Origin: Polytrichum commune
Lineage: Eukaryota; Streptophyta; Polytrichopsida; Polytrichales; Polytrichaceae
Assembly: GCA_950295325.1 (NCBI GenBank)
Contig: OX485803.1
Location: 43,539,554-43,603,553, forward strand
Direction of reading: 5' to 3'
Length of the DNA stretch: 64,000 nt
Below, in pieces: positions 1-10,946 of the stretch. The notes under the pieces are model-generated. The model was not told the origin of the DNA. It searched no databases and saw only the letters and a list, made by a program, of their open reading frames with translations. The stretch's first letter is position 1; each line of letters begins with the position of its first letter. The translations under genes and the position numbers were made by a program.

Positions 1-74
1 CTTACAAGTTTTTTTTGTGGTGACCTCATGATTCGTAACACGTGGTCTTGAAGTTCCTTACCTCTATCTAATTA

Positions 75-482
75 CATGGTATTCGTGAAAACGTCACGTG
101 GCATGCAAAAATGTCACATATGTTGTTTTCTCAAATAAAAGGAAGGTTGGCTTGAATTGGTCTTTGGAGGCAACTTTTGCCAACTACATTTGGATGTATT
201 TACAAAATGTGAGTAGTATGTGCAAGTGATAACGAGGGAAGAAGTCTTTTTATATCATGAATGTTGTGTTTTTCATTATCACTTCAAACACTCTTGAAAG
301 AAATTAAAACATAACATGCATGATATAAAAAGACTCTATGAACTTGTACCATAGGTGTCCATACAAAATTAATTTCAAAATGCAAGTTTTCCCAAAGTTG
401 AAGTGCACTCCACAAGATTAGAAATTAAGTTGGCCTTGAAAAGAATGTCACATGTGAATGTGACATTTTCACGAATACCATG
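75..482. mobile_element. MITE-like element with terminal inverted repeats
   Basis: The left end (catggtattcgtgaaaa, from 75) is mirrored at the right end (ttttcacgaataccatg, ending at 482), giving inverted termini of about 30 bp around roughly 350 bp of non-coding DNA. A second short inverted pair lies inside (agtctttttatatcatg near 243 and its complement near 325). No coding capacity is seen. Flanking target duplication is unclear (tta on the left, ttt on the right), so the superfamily is open. Confidence 0.6.
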
Positions 483-1046
483 TTTAAATATTTAGGACGA
501 CAATAAATGCACCACTTTCACTATTACAATCTACTACCATAATAGATATTGGATTAGAGGTGAGGAGCTTGAGGGCCTTTGTGTGATGGACAGACAGAAG
601 GAAAGATGGTAAGTCAAGTTGGGAGCTAATAAGGATAGGTTGCAAGTTCAATTTGCACATGCCACTAACTAGTTTGGTTGACTGACATGGCATATGCATG
701 CATACAAGTACTCTAGTGGTTGTGGTTGTGGTTGTGGTTCATGTCCACTTTCTATCACAATTATGATATTTCCATTTACACACAAGTTGTAGTTGTTGTT
801 AAATAATGGATTTAACCTCAATTATCATCCCTCCTATTGGTGCAATCCATGGGCAATATGTGGAGTGGAGACAAACCATTTATGGATTCTAGTGGAAAGG
901 ATTCATAAATTTGTATAGTGTTTATTGAAGAACAATTTCCTCCTCCAAATTGTCTCAAAAACTTTGACCTTTGAGTTTCTCTCTTGTTGCCACATACTCC
1001 ATAGTAACTACAAACATACTTAAACCAAAAAAAAGAAACCATCACA

Positions 1047-1248
1047 TGGGCCAAGGTAAAGAATTTGAACCATGTCATGTGTCTACATTGTTGAAGCTTT
1101 GTCTCAAGGTTGATCTCCATTTTCTTTGGATTGATTTTCAAGGCTAATGACTTAAAATCCAAGATTGGGAGTGAAGATCCAAAATAAAACTTTATTATTC
1201 TTAGCACATATACTTAACTTAGGGTCCAAATTCTTTTATCTTGGCCCA
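1047..1248. mobile_element. MITE, family A, copy 1
   Basis: The left end reads tgggccaaggtaaagaattt and the right end carries its near-complement (aaattcttttatcttggccca), so termini of about 22-25 bp flank about 150 bp of non-coding sequence. The same termini occur again at 51,088-51,347 with a similar interior, which shows a dispersed family. It has no coding capacity; the superfamily was not determined. Confidence 0.55.
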
Positions 1249-1950
1249 CCAACTTGAAGGGTTGGGAAAGAGCTCTTCGTGACCTTTTATTTTTTTATAA
1301 TGAAATAAATAAGAATTGGTTTGTCAAAAAAAAGCTAAAAGCTAAAAAACTAAACTAAACTAAAAATTTGGAAGGGTGAGCTTCAGCTGAAGCAATGTGT
1401 GGTTGGCTGGGTAAAGTTAAGTTTAAATAAGTGACTCCCAATGAACAGAGGACTAGATGATTGACATACACAAGTTATCAACAAGTTTTTGTTTTGGCCT
1501 TCACACTTGCTGCACCTCTCTTGCTTTCCTTACCTACCTACCAGCTTGCATGTGTTACATTATAAACCACACTTGATGTAATTTGGCAATGTCATATTTG
1601 TCCCTTCTTTACCATACCCTCCTCCTCCTCAACAATAATCAATGTACTTACATTCTCTGCTACTTGCTTACCTATTGTTGTTGCATGTTGTGCAAGCTAT
1701 CGTTGAAGCAGTTTAGGCACTTACCCAACTTCTTGCCTCTTTCTTCTTGGTTCCACCTAATTACTACCTACTACCTACCAATCTAATTTAAGTAGATTGC
1801 CTCTACGAGTATACTCTGCACTCACTATGAAGGGGAGTGAATGAGTGCAACAAGTAGCTTGTGTAACTTACATAGGTCCTTATGCACTATGTAGGGAGTT
1901 TGAAGCATTTGGGTGAGTTTGGTGTTTGAAATTGAGAAGCTTTCTTCTAA

Positions 1951-1979
1951 TGAGAGAGAGGGAGGGAGAGAGAGAGAGA
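1951..1979. repeat. GA-rich microsatellite
   Basis: A short run of gagagagagggagg-type sequence, seen directly. Similar AG runs occur near 4941-4962 and 61,112-61,138. Confidence 0.7.
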
Positions 1980-2639
1980 TTGCAGACCAATCTGCAAGTT
2001 TTCAATAGCTTGAACAAATGTATGTAACCTAAGATATCAAGTTCATCCTATTTAACGAGGGGATTTTCTTGAACAAAGCAATTTTCTTGAAATGCTACAG
2101 AATGCTTCAAGGTCAATTGGCTTGGGACCCACAAAACGAGAGCTGGAACTCTCAACAATTTGAAGCAACCTCCATCATCGATGAGGTACAGTAACTCTTG
2201 CTTTTTTTATGTTTAAGTGGTTGGGAATTTGAAGAATGAAGCTCTTCTCATTGGCCTTCTTTCTCAAACTTGTTCACTCAAGCCCACTTTACACAACTTT
2301 AAACATGAGAGCTTCAACTGATTACCAAGCTTCTGAAGCTTGATGGATCCCATGTCAGACGACTACAATATGCACTTAGTATTATTGACTGAGAATTCAA
2401 GCTCCCACTTCGTGGCCCCCAAGCCAATGGGTTTAAAGCATTCATTGGCTTGTCAAATACTCCTTTCTTTAGTAGCACCCCCCCCCCCTCCTCCCCCACC
2501 CATGTGAAATTACTTACAATTCATCACCAAAAAATGTACAAAAAAAATTTGAAACACAAAATAAGAGAAGGACGAATTTCTAGGATGCACACAGTAGAAT
2601 CAAACAACCCCCTAAAAAAATGATAAGATGCCCAAGCAG

Positions 2640-2857
2640 TGGTTGGGGAGATTTTTGGGCACGATCGGTTGAGATCCTAGTGCTTGCAAGTCCAACCGGT
2701 CACATGTTGACATCCTCCGGTTTTCCTTTATTAAATTGGGGTATATTCTATAAATTCCTCCAAAATGACCGGTAATTTGCCTGAAGTCTCCAACTTCAAC
2801 TGGTTATTTCTCAAACTCAACCGGTGCATCTGTAACTAACCGCCGGTTGTTTCTCCC
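2640..2857 (+). repeat. Dispersed repeat, copy 1
   Basis: About 215 bp marked by several ccggt motifs (aaccggt, gaccggt, actaaccgccggtt). The reverse complement of this block matches 10,722-10,935 along its length, including the segments around the tttttgggc, ccaaccggt and caactcaaccggtgca words. It is non-coding and no terminal inverted repeats were found. Confidence 0.55.
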
Positions 2858-3530
2858 CAGCCATTGTGTCCAAGACCCAACTAAACATGATTCAATATGC
2901 CAACATTGATATCTCACTTTGAACATGGTCACTTGTACGCTTGTTCAATCTACTTGAATTTGAGTTTGAGTTTGGGATGCATGGAAGCTTGTCAAATCCA
3001 AGTATCAAGCTCCCATAAATGCTCCAGCTCCAGCTCTCAAACGGGGCCTCATCAGCCAGCTTCCCACCTGCTCGCTCTGCCTCTGCACGCACTGGAAGAG
3101 TTGCAGGCTTGTGTAAGTAAGCTAATAAGTTACTCCTTCCATTGGCAGTTCTCACACACTTTGCACATCCTGCCTCCCAATGCGCAGCAACTTTTTCTGC
3201 CTGTCTTCATGCCACCCTGCCGACCGAATCCACGAGCATTTGGGCCGAACCTGAACGCGCCGTCGATCGCGTAACGTTTGCGGGTGTTCTTCAGTTCGTT
3301 CTTCTTCTCTCCATCTTCTATCGATCAACATTACGTCTTCAAAATCGTGTTGCATGTTAAGCAACACTATGATGAAACATCGACAAAAATCAGATTGAAA
3401 ATTGGACCTCCTTTGATTTAGTTATGGTTGTTGGAAGTGAGTGCATGTTTGTTGATTCCTTAACTGGAAACATAAGGCCTCCCAAATGTGTTCATTATTG
3501 AGCATGGAATGATTATTAAAATTTGAAGAC

Positions 3531-3855
3531 ATTAGAGTTATCCTTTAATTCAAAGGAGTTTGGTAGGGAGTTTCTTACAAAACCTTCCATGTTTGGCAAG
3601 CTTGAGGTGCATGCGTCGGAGGTCGTGTGGAGGTTTGAACCAATAACATTCTATATCAGGGAATTGAGGGTCAAACTCATTTTAGCAACTCATGTGGTGC
3701 TAAAATGAGTTTGACCCTCAATGAACCGATATAGAATGTTATTGGTTCAAACCTCCACATGACCTCCGACGCATGCACCTCAAGCTTGCCAAACATGGAA
3801 GGTTTTGTAAGAAAACTCCCTACCAAACTCCTTTGAATTAAAGGATAACTCTAAT
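3531..3855. mobile_element. Near-perfect foldback element
   Basis: The left arm (3531-3687) and right arm (3698-3855) are almost complete reverse complements, separated by only about 10 bases (actcatgtgg). The outer ends read attagagttatcc and ggataactctaat. An RNA copy would form a hairpin of about 155 bp. A diverged full copy lies in intron 4 of the PLC gene (31,434-31,812) and a right-arm fragment in PLC intron 8 (34,838-35,000). The bases on either side resemble parts of a sequence at 4300-4450, so this copy seems to sit inside an older repeat. The 61-aa ORF across the left arm is a by-product of the palindrome. Confidence 0.8.
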
Positions 3856-4299
3856 ATTGTCCAATCTTTTTTGATCATGTGTCTATATGGTGTTTGTTCT
3901 TTGATCCTCACCTAACCACGCAGTTATTAAATCTAGGTGTCCGATTAGGAAAAGTAGTTGAATAACACCCATATGCCTCACGGTGTGTGGCCATACTATG
4001 GGCATTGCCAACTCCACAAGTAGTTTTGGGTTTTGGATTGGATGGGAAATATGCCTCAACTTGGTAGCAGTTGAGATGGGAATTAGTTCTTGATCTGCCC
4101 TTGGTGGCGTTGGTTGCCCATGGTGGTTGTATTTTGACCCTTTCTTGCAATTTATTTTTCAATTTGTACCCAAAAAAAACATTTTTTTGGGGGTAAGAAT
4201 TGCAACTTATGAAGATTTTCAATTCAAATCATAGAATCGAACTTTGGATGCAAAAGTTACAAGAGGTCAAAGTGAAGATCCTCTTTCTCTTAAAAGATC

Positions 4300-4450
4300 A
4301 CATAAGTCCTCCCAACAATGTTAATTATTGAACCTAAAATAATTGATCGATATCGAACACATGGTCCAATCTTGATGGAATATGTGTATCATTTTGATGA
4401 TCGTTCTTACCAACAAGCCTTGCCATGTACCATTCAAATATAGATGTCCG
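4300..4450 (+). repeat. Diverged copy of the sequence flanking the foldback
   Basis: Words in order here (cctcccaacaatgtt, attattga, ggtccaatctt, gatgtccgat) match words on both sides of the foldback at 3475-3530 and 3856-3960. The simplest reading is an older repeat of which one copy was split by the foldback. Similarity is patchy and judged by eye. Confidence 0.35.
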
Positions 4451-5039
4451 ATAAAGAAGTGGGATCACATAAGGCCCACGTAACTTAGGTAGCCATCTCA
4501 TCAAAGTTGGGTGAGATTCTAACTTAATTGACTGCCCATCTTATTACTTGATCTCCAGATGTGTACAATTGTGAGCTTCCATGCATGGCTGTGTTCACTA
4601 ATAAATTAGGTATGTGTCATTGTATTGGCTACACGGTGCTCGAGTATACGGATGGTGAGTTTACGTCATCAACAGTCAGCTACAAACTTACAAAGTTGTT
4701 CCTACACTATAATGGACTAATTGGGAAAGAGAATATCGAAGAGGATTGAAATTGCAGGGATGGATGTTCAAGGCGAAGGAGTGTGGATGAACAGAGGTCG
4801 ATGGATGAGAAGTGAGATAAGTATTATCTACATAGAAGAGAGAGGATCGTTCGGTGAAATGATGTGTGTAAATATATAAAAGAAACTTCAATCTACATTT
4901 AGGTCGGGAAGTGAACATAGGGACGAAACCAACAAGAGCAAGAGGGAGAGAGAGAGAGAGAAAGAACAATTTCTTGCACAACATTTGTAAGAGCGTGCAA
5001 CCACAAACTATCTTTGGTGAAATTTATCTTAAGCCTAAG

Positions 5040-5740
5040 ATAGTTCTATCATTTTTAGGAGCGGTGGAATTGGAAATTTTGTTTGATGAAGAGCTTTTAA
5101 AGAAAGAAAGAATGACAGTAATTTCTTTCATGTTGAGAGAACAAAACCATCTTTGGTGGACTTATGTTAAGACCGAGAGAGAGGACGCTAACAAAGTCCC
5201 AATGGAAACGTTGGTTAGTGTTGATCTTAGAGTGTTCTTTACCACGTGATCACATTCAAAACATGGAAGAGCACTTGAAAGACATCAATTAGGGAGCATT
5301 GTGAGTTTGAGAGTACAAAGAAAGGTTGGACGAGTTGGTTAAATATTTCCCATATTTGTCTAACAAAGACAAACGAAGCTTCTTTGTTATAGGTCTTCAA
5401 AGCTCAATCAAATATGATATCAATGCTTTGAGGATTTATACACTTAGCAAAGCCTATGGCATGGCCTTAACATTTGAGGCTAAGAATGTTGAGTTCGCCA
5501 TAGAGAATAAGAATTCGTTTGATGTTTCTCTTAGAGATCATAACAATCATGGGGAATAACTTGGAAATTGGAAGGAACCCTAAAGATTTCCACGTCTGAA
5601 AATACAAAGTAACAACATGCGAGCACGAAACTCAACTAGGAAGACCAAGAAGAACATTGAAAACAAATTATATTACAATTGTCACAAGTCATGGCATCTT
5701 GCTAAGGATTGTTTGCGGCCAACTTGCAGATGTCCCAAAC
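5040..5740 (+). pseudogene. gag remnant with broken zinc knuckle
   Basis: Pieces resembling retrotransposon gag (HLWWTYVKTE near 5140; YFPYLSNKDKR and FFVIGLQSSIKYDI near 5345-5420) are followed near 5670-5725 by a CCHC-like segment, YYNCHKSWHLAKDC, in which the first zinc-binding cysteine is replaced by tyrosine. A stop at about 5247 and frame changes break the reading frame. In an intact element this protein would form the particle and bind RNA. Confidence 0.75.
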
Positions 5741-5894
5741 AATCAAAAACATTGACAATGGAGGCAAAAACACCAATAGCATTCACGGGCAAAAGGTGGT
5801 TCATGTGTCTCCTACAGTGTGTGAGGAGCAAGTACCACATGGTCCTACAGTGCTTCCATTTCGAGGTACTATTGGTAATTGATGAACTTCTTTG

Positions 5895-6200
5895 TTGATT
5901 GATTCAAGGTCAACCCATAACGATGTCATCAATGTTTGCATCAAAGTTAGGCTTGTTGTCACCAAGATAGAATCTTGTAAAGTTATGTTACCCAATGGTG
6001 AGTCAGGCCTGATTAGATGTTGATTATTGGAAGTTCATGTGGTGTTGCAAGAAACACATACCATTGTAGATTTTGAGGTTTCGACAGGGAGTCAACACGA
6101 CGTCATATTGGGAATGTCATGGCTCAATGTTGTTGACACATGAATTGCTTGCAACCATGGAGGGGTTCATGGTAGATTTTTCAACGGCAAACCATTTTAA
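5895..6200 (+). pseudogene. Aspartic protease remnant
   Basis: The translation has LIDSRSTHND where retroviral-type proteases of this class usually have a DSG core, so the glycine after the active-site Asp-Ser is arginine. It is followed by VMLPNGE and a later DVILGMSWL block in another frame, typical of the end of a gypsy protease. Stops and a frameshift separate the two parts. Confidence 0.65.
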
Positions 6201-6379
6201 GCTCAAAGGTAAGAGAGCTCAACCTAATGTACCTTTGGTTTTTGCGATACTAGTGAGAAGATATCTAAGAAATAAACAAAAAGTCTTTGCAATAGATTTT
6301 CGTAAAATTTCATGTGAATCTAAACCAAGTTGCAAAGAACCACTTCTTGTTGCGGACTTTCTTGCAAATGATCATGATA

Positions 6380-7000
6380 TTTTCCTTGAAGAATTGCAAG
6401 GGATGCCGCCGGAAATAGAGGTAGATCATACTATCGAATTGATTCCTAGTGTGACATTGGTAGCTAAGGCACCCTTTAGACATTATTTTAAGGAATATGT
6501 TGAATTAAGAACTCAACCAAAATCTTGCTAATAAGGGGTATATTACACCTAGCAAATCTCTATAGGATCTTATGTTATTTCAAGAGAAGAAAAAAAGATG
6601 GTAGTTTGAGACTACGTGTGGATTATAGAGGTCTAAATAAATCTACCATCAAGAACAAATCTCCATTACCTATAATTGTTGAATTGCTTGACCAACTAAA
6701 TGGGACTAAGAAGAAATTTTCAAAAATCGATTTGATAATTAGATACAATCAAATTAGAATCAAAGAGTTAGACATTGAGTATCATCCTTTCTTAGTCATT
6801 TTGATCATTATGAATATTTGGTACTACCTTTATGCACATGCCACATTTGTTATTATGTGAATACTATATTCAGATAGTATTTGGGAGTCTTCGCCCTTAT
6901 TTTCATTTATGACATACTGGTAGTACTAAAAATGAAGAGGATCATAAGGAACCTCCTTGAAAAAGTGTTCAAAGGTTTGAGAAGACATAAATTATATGCT
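6380..7000 (+). pseudogene. Reverse transcriptase remnant
   Basis: Blocks typical of Ty3/gypsy reverse transcriptase are visible: [20 protein letters not shown], then [17 protein letters not shown], then near 6900 IFIYDILVVLK, where the usual YDD metal-binding motif has lost one aspartate. Upstream, ELQGMPPEIEVDHTIELI matches the linker that precedes the domain. Frameshifts occur near 6525 and 6840-6880. Confidence 0.8.
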
Positions 7001-7011
7001 AAGAGAAGCAA

Positions 7012-7740
7012 ATGCTAGTTTTTGTGTTTAGGTTGAATACCTTTGGACATGTATTGTTTGATAAAGGTGTCTCAATTGTTTCTAAAAAGATTGAGATTGT
7101 GGTTAGGTGGCTGTGCCAAATAATAAGATTGAGGTCAATGTTTTTTGGGGTTGGCTACTTATATGAGGATGTAAGGGATTTTACCAAAATTATAGCCTCC
7201 GTGACGGATTTGCTAAAGGTCATTTGGACTAGTGATTGTCATGCAAGCTTTGAGACTTTGAAAATCTCTGATTTAAAGCCTCACTTTTGAGAATTATGGG
7301 TTCCTTGAAAGGCGGGTTGGTCTTGTGCACGGGCACCAATGATATGGCTATAGGTGCTATCCTAATGCAAGAGGGTAGGGTGATTGTTTATGATTCGAAG
7401 TCAAACAATGAAGAATTAATGTATTCAATTCACAAGAGAAAATTGTTAGCAATAATTCATGGATTGAAAGTTTGGCGTCACTATCTATTAGGTAGTGGAT
7501 TTGAGATTGTGATTCATCATTAGTCGTTGCGGTATTTAACCAGTCACGCTACTTTAAATCAAAGACACAACCACTAGATAGATTGATGTAAGAATTCAAT
7601 TTTTAAATCCAATATGTCAATGGAAAAGAAAATGTGGTGGCGGATTCTTTGTTATATAGACTCCTTGTAAAGGTTGTATCTTTAGTAAAAGATACTAGGT
7701 TTGATAACATCAAGCCATTTTATAGGGATGATTCTTCTAA
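7012..7740 (+). pseudogene. Connection and RNase H remnant
   Basis: Near 7020-7290 are pieces of the region after the reverse transcriptase (FGHVLFDKGVSI). From 7287 an RNase H-like stretch follows (AIGAILMQEGRVIVYDSK, LLAIIHGLKVWRHYLLGS). The first catalytic aspartate is lost (TGTND in place of TDASD), the EL pair is KL, and the later TDH is IHH followed by a stop. The tail near 7610-7640 (QYVNGKENVVADSL) marks the end of this domain. Confidence 0.75.
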
Positions 7741-7790
7741 ACCCACTTGACATGTGGCACACCTCAATTTCATGATAGTGGATCTTTATC

Positions 7791-9674
7791 TTTAGCAACT
7801 TCATGAATTTGCCAAACTAATTTCAAAAATCCTTTCACATTTTGTGGTTTTCGTATTCTCAACTTCTCGCTTCCTCATTTCGCATTCCTTGCCTTCTCGT
7901 TCATTGGAACCTCTTTGTTTTTGCGTGTGCTTGGAAGCCTCTAGCCTTTACGTCGATTTTTCTTTGGTCTTTCATTACAGTGCCTCAAAGCATAAGCAAA
8001 TAATTCATGCAATAAATTTTGTGAAGTTGTGAATATGGGTATCAAACCATGAAAATGTTCACAACATGTAGTGAAATTTGGTTGAAAGTTCAAGCTAAAT
8101 TGGTTGTCTATATAGTGAACTTGATTCATGATTACATTGAAAGTGGTAGAACTTGTTGCTACATTGGTTTGTAAAATCATGAAATTGAGCTTGCAATTTT
8201 GTGAATTTATCTTACTGAAGGAGTATATTGAGGTTTGTATTGGGTGAAGAGATGATATCCACATGCAAAGGATTTAATGGAAAATTAGGGAGGAGTTTCT
8301 TAGCTACATTGCCTTTGGTGAAGTTCCTCGTTCAATTAAAAAACCATACCATAATATCCATCTTAGATCAAAAGGGGGTGACTTAAATTCAAGGTCTTAG
8401 CTTGAATCCCATAGGAACTTTGAAGTTAACTCCTAAACACTTTTTAGCATGTTCATACTAATTGTGTATTCTCTTTTTATACCAGATAAAACAAAATCTT
8501 CATCAAACTCTCTCTTAATTATCTAGGGTGGGTATCAAGAAGTGTAACCTTCCAAGAGAACAAGCTTTCACTATCTACAAAAAGAAAAATGACATCACAA
8601 TCTATATTCAAGTTGTACAATATCACATACAATATTTTTGAGAGGCCCAAATATGACTCCAAAAGTGCATAGGGTTGAGCAGCCTAAGGTCGGAATAGTA
8701 CTCGGATGGATGACCTCCTAGCACTTGAATTTCAATGCACCCTATCATAGCGGGGGTATTTGGGCGAACCGGATATCTTCAATCAAAGTATGTTGGACCG
8801 GAAATCCGGTTCGTCAATCAACTATATCCGGCAAAGTTGGATAGTTTCAAAATACAATTAAAATAAGTTTGGCATTCATCCAAGTATTTCTTACCATTTT
8901 TGGATGGCTATTGCTAATTTCATCTGAGGTGGCCGGTTTACCCTAAACCCTTAACCTTCACCTCCAAAGTTCCCATTAGTTACCCTTAACTCTTATGTGA
9001 CATGGTTTGTTAATGTGTGAGAGATAGGTTACATTTGTGAAAGGTTGTGGGTTAGAAGTGTTAGAATGGCGAGACAAAGACTCGCATAAACTTTGCAATG
9101 TATGTTTAGACCTATTGAGACCTAAGAGCTAATATAATGAATTACAATACATGTGAGATCAGCTCCTGTGATTTGGGCGTCGTTCTTCTATTTTTTTTAT
9201 TCATATAAAAAAGGAAAAACATGTCAATAAATTTCTTGGAAATTCTGGCACCCTTTTAATTATTATTTTTTATGTCCAAGTTGCTAGGAAACTACGGTAT
9301 ACCATATCAATCGCAGTCTAGGAATATTGAATTGAAATTTCCTTGCCCAATACCATAATTGATAAGCATGTGCGACACATTCTAATTCAAATTCTGAACA
9401 AAACACCACTTGTCGTTTTTTTTGAATTAGTAGAAACTTGTGCAAAAATTCTATGCGTCACTTGAAAATTGAACATGTTGACACCCACGTGTTAAAATAC
9501 TAAATTAGTATTTTTCTTATCATCTATGCTTTTCATCGAAACATGTATGCCATGACTCATAATAATTAAAGGAGCCCATTCTCCAATAAAGGATATAGAG
9601 TAGGACTTGACCGACACTGGTTACCTTATCATACGTATTAAGGGAAAGGGCCCCTCTACCTTAACTGCTCACTC
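7791..9674. other. Gene-free stretch
   Basis: No coding signal was recognised. A short 5S rRNA-like segment occurs near 8690-8720. The 62- and 107-codon ORFs near 7844-8264 lie on opposite strands over the same bases and have no recognisable motif. Confidence 0.55.
8690..8725 (+). repeat. 5S rRNA-like fragment
   Basis: The segment agtactcggatggatgacc followed by tcctag resembles the 3' part of plant 5S rRNA (consensus words GGATGGGTGACC and CTCCTGGG). The rest of a 5S gene is not present, so this is a fragment or part of a 5S-derived SINE and not a gene. Related traces may exist near 26,340 and 59,745. Confidence 0.4.
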
Positions 9675-9677
9675 TAA

Positions 9678-10203
9678 GGGCCGTTTTACACCTAGAGGCC
9701 GGGTCAATTCTTTGTGTAAGAAGCTTTAAATCCTCACTTGTGATTGGTCAAAAGGTTGAAATCGGTCCCAACCCCTTTACACCTAAAGGCCGGGCCGATT
9801 TGGTGGCATGGATTTTTTGATCAAAAAAATGAATGGTCTGACACGGCTCGAGCTCATTGAATTGGGTGCACCCAAAATGGAAGGCTAATTCTTAGCCTCG
9901 GGACGAATGTCAAATTTCAATAAATTAAAAAATTATTTTTTTAACGAACCATATCCATTGGATTATGTGGAAATTTGAACGGCTCTATGCTAGATTATGC
10001 TAAATCCGTTGGATCATGCTAGATTTATTGAATCGGCCTAGCTTCTTGACCCTAAGGCCTTTACATATGGAAAAATTGGCCCCCATTATAATCTTATTAT
10101 AATGTGTAGTTGAGGCCGGCCTAGCCTCCAACCCAAAAGGGGTTGAAATTTCATGCAATTGGCCTAAGGGGAATTGGCCCGGCCTCTAGGTGTAAAGCGG
10201 CCC
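9678..10203. mobile_element. PIF/Harbinger (Tourist-like) MITE with TAA duplication
   Basis: The termini are gggccgttttacacctagag (from 9678) and its near-complement ctctaggtgtaaagcggccc (ending 10203); the inverted match covers about 30 bp. Both ends are flanked by taa (9675-9677 and 10204-10206), as expected for PIF/Harbinger insertions. The interior contains no transposase, so it is non-autonomous. A similar right end (gtgtaaagtggccc) occurs alone near 16,483-16,497. Confidence 0.75.
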
Positions 10204-10248
10204 TAAGTTGGGCTACGAAAATCACGGGGTGCACGGCCATGATGGAAC

Positions 10249-10290
10249 GGAACGCAACGCAATACAATGCAATGCAATGCAATGCAATGC
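10249..10290 (+). repeat. Pentanucleotide microsatellite (AATGC-type)
   Basis: Repeated aatgc units follow an aacgc/aatac lead-in, seen directly near the right end of the Harbinger-like element. It lies outside that element. Confidence 0.75.
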
Positions 10291-10664
10291 TTGACAGAGA
10301 TTTGAAAGAGATGCTTTGGAGCCAGTTTTGTCAGACGAAGCTCATGATCTGTTGGGCTGGCCCTTCAAAAACGGGTACTTAGCATGTGACCTAAGTGCTC
10401 CGAAACCTCATGATCCGTTTGCTCCTCTGTAAGTAACTCCAGCAGGTCTCATAAGTAGTAGGCTTTGTACAAATCTCATGAGTTCAAACATTACGTGTTG
10501 GTAAAGGTGCCTTCAATGTGGACTGACTGAATGCCTCTTCGATTTGGGGAGGTAATCATGTGCATGTGCATGTTATCTAGTGGGTGAGCAGCTCAACTGC
10601 ATAAGTATAATTACTTTGGGGATCAAAGTGCCGCCGCTATAGAGTTCACGTTTTAAACTAGGTA

Positions 10665-10720
10665 CTCACACACAGACACACACACAGGCACAGACAGACA
10701 CAGAGACAGAGACAGAGATG
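10665..10720 (+). repeat. CA/GA-rich microsatellite
   Basis: Interleaved cacaca, cagaca and gagaca units. It lies directly before the inverted copy of the 2.6-kb dispersed repeat. Confidence 0.7.
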
Positions 10721-10721
10721 A

Positions 10722-10937
10722 GCCAGGAGAACCGGCTGCTAGTTACGCATGCACCGGTTGAGTTTCAGAAATAACCGGCTGAAGTTGAAGACGTTCAGGG
10801 GAAAATTATCGTTCATTTGAGAGGAGTTTATAGAATATAATATCTCAATTCAATAAAGAAAAACCTTAAGATGTCAGCATTTCACCGGTTGGACTTGGAA
10901 ACACTAGGATCTCAATCTATGCCCAAAAACCTCCTTG
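10722..10937 (-). repeat. Dispersed repeat, copy 2 (inverted)
   Basis: This is the reverse-complement counterpart of 2640-2857; for example gcaccggttgagtttcagaa pairs with the left copy's ctcaaccggtgc block. It ends next to the MULE-like element at 10,947, which may have inserted at its edge. Confidence 0.55.
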
Positions 10938-10946
10938 GATAGGGGG

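Larger units (their letters stand above)
483..3530. other. Gene-free AT-rich stretch
   Basis: No ORF here looks like a known protein and none has plausible splice structure. The stretch contains the MITE at 1047-1248, a GA-rich microsatellite near 1951-1979, a C-rich run near 2479-2500, and a repeat near 2640-2857 that recurs inverted near 10.7 kb. Confidence 0.6.
4990..7790 (+). mobile_element. Decayed Ty3/gypsy retrotransposon relic
   Basis: Fragments of gag, protease, reverse transcriptase and RNase H appear in the order expected for a Ty3/gypsy polyprotein but in shifting frames with many stops. Several catalytic residues are altered (see the domain entries). No integrase was recognised after the RNase H part, and no pair of LTRs or primer-binding site was seen, so the relic is truncated or its ends have decayed. 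It cannot be mobile on its own. An AG microsatellite (about 4941-4962) lies just upstream. Confidence 0.85.

Noticed and set aside
2897-3367. Overlapping ORFs of 71-125 codons on both strands
   Set aside because: Three frames are open over the same bases with no domain, no splice context and no conserved motif; likely a chance result of a locally balanced composition.
3523-3708. 61-codon ORF
   Set aside because: It lies on the left arm of the palindrome at 3531-3855 and is explained by the repeat.
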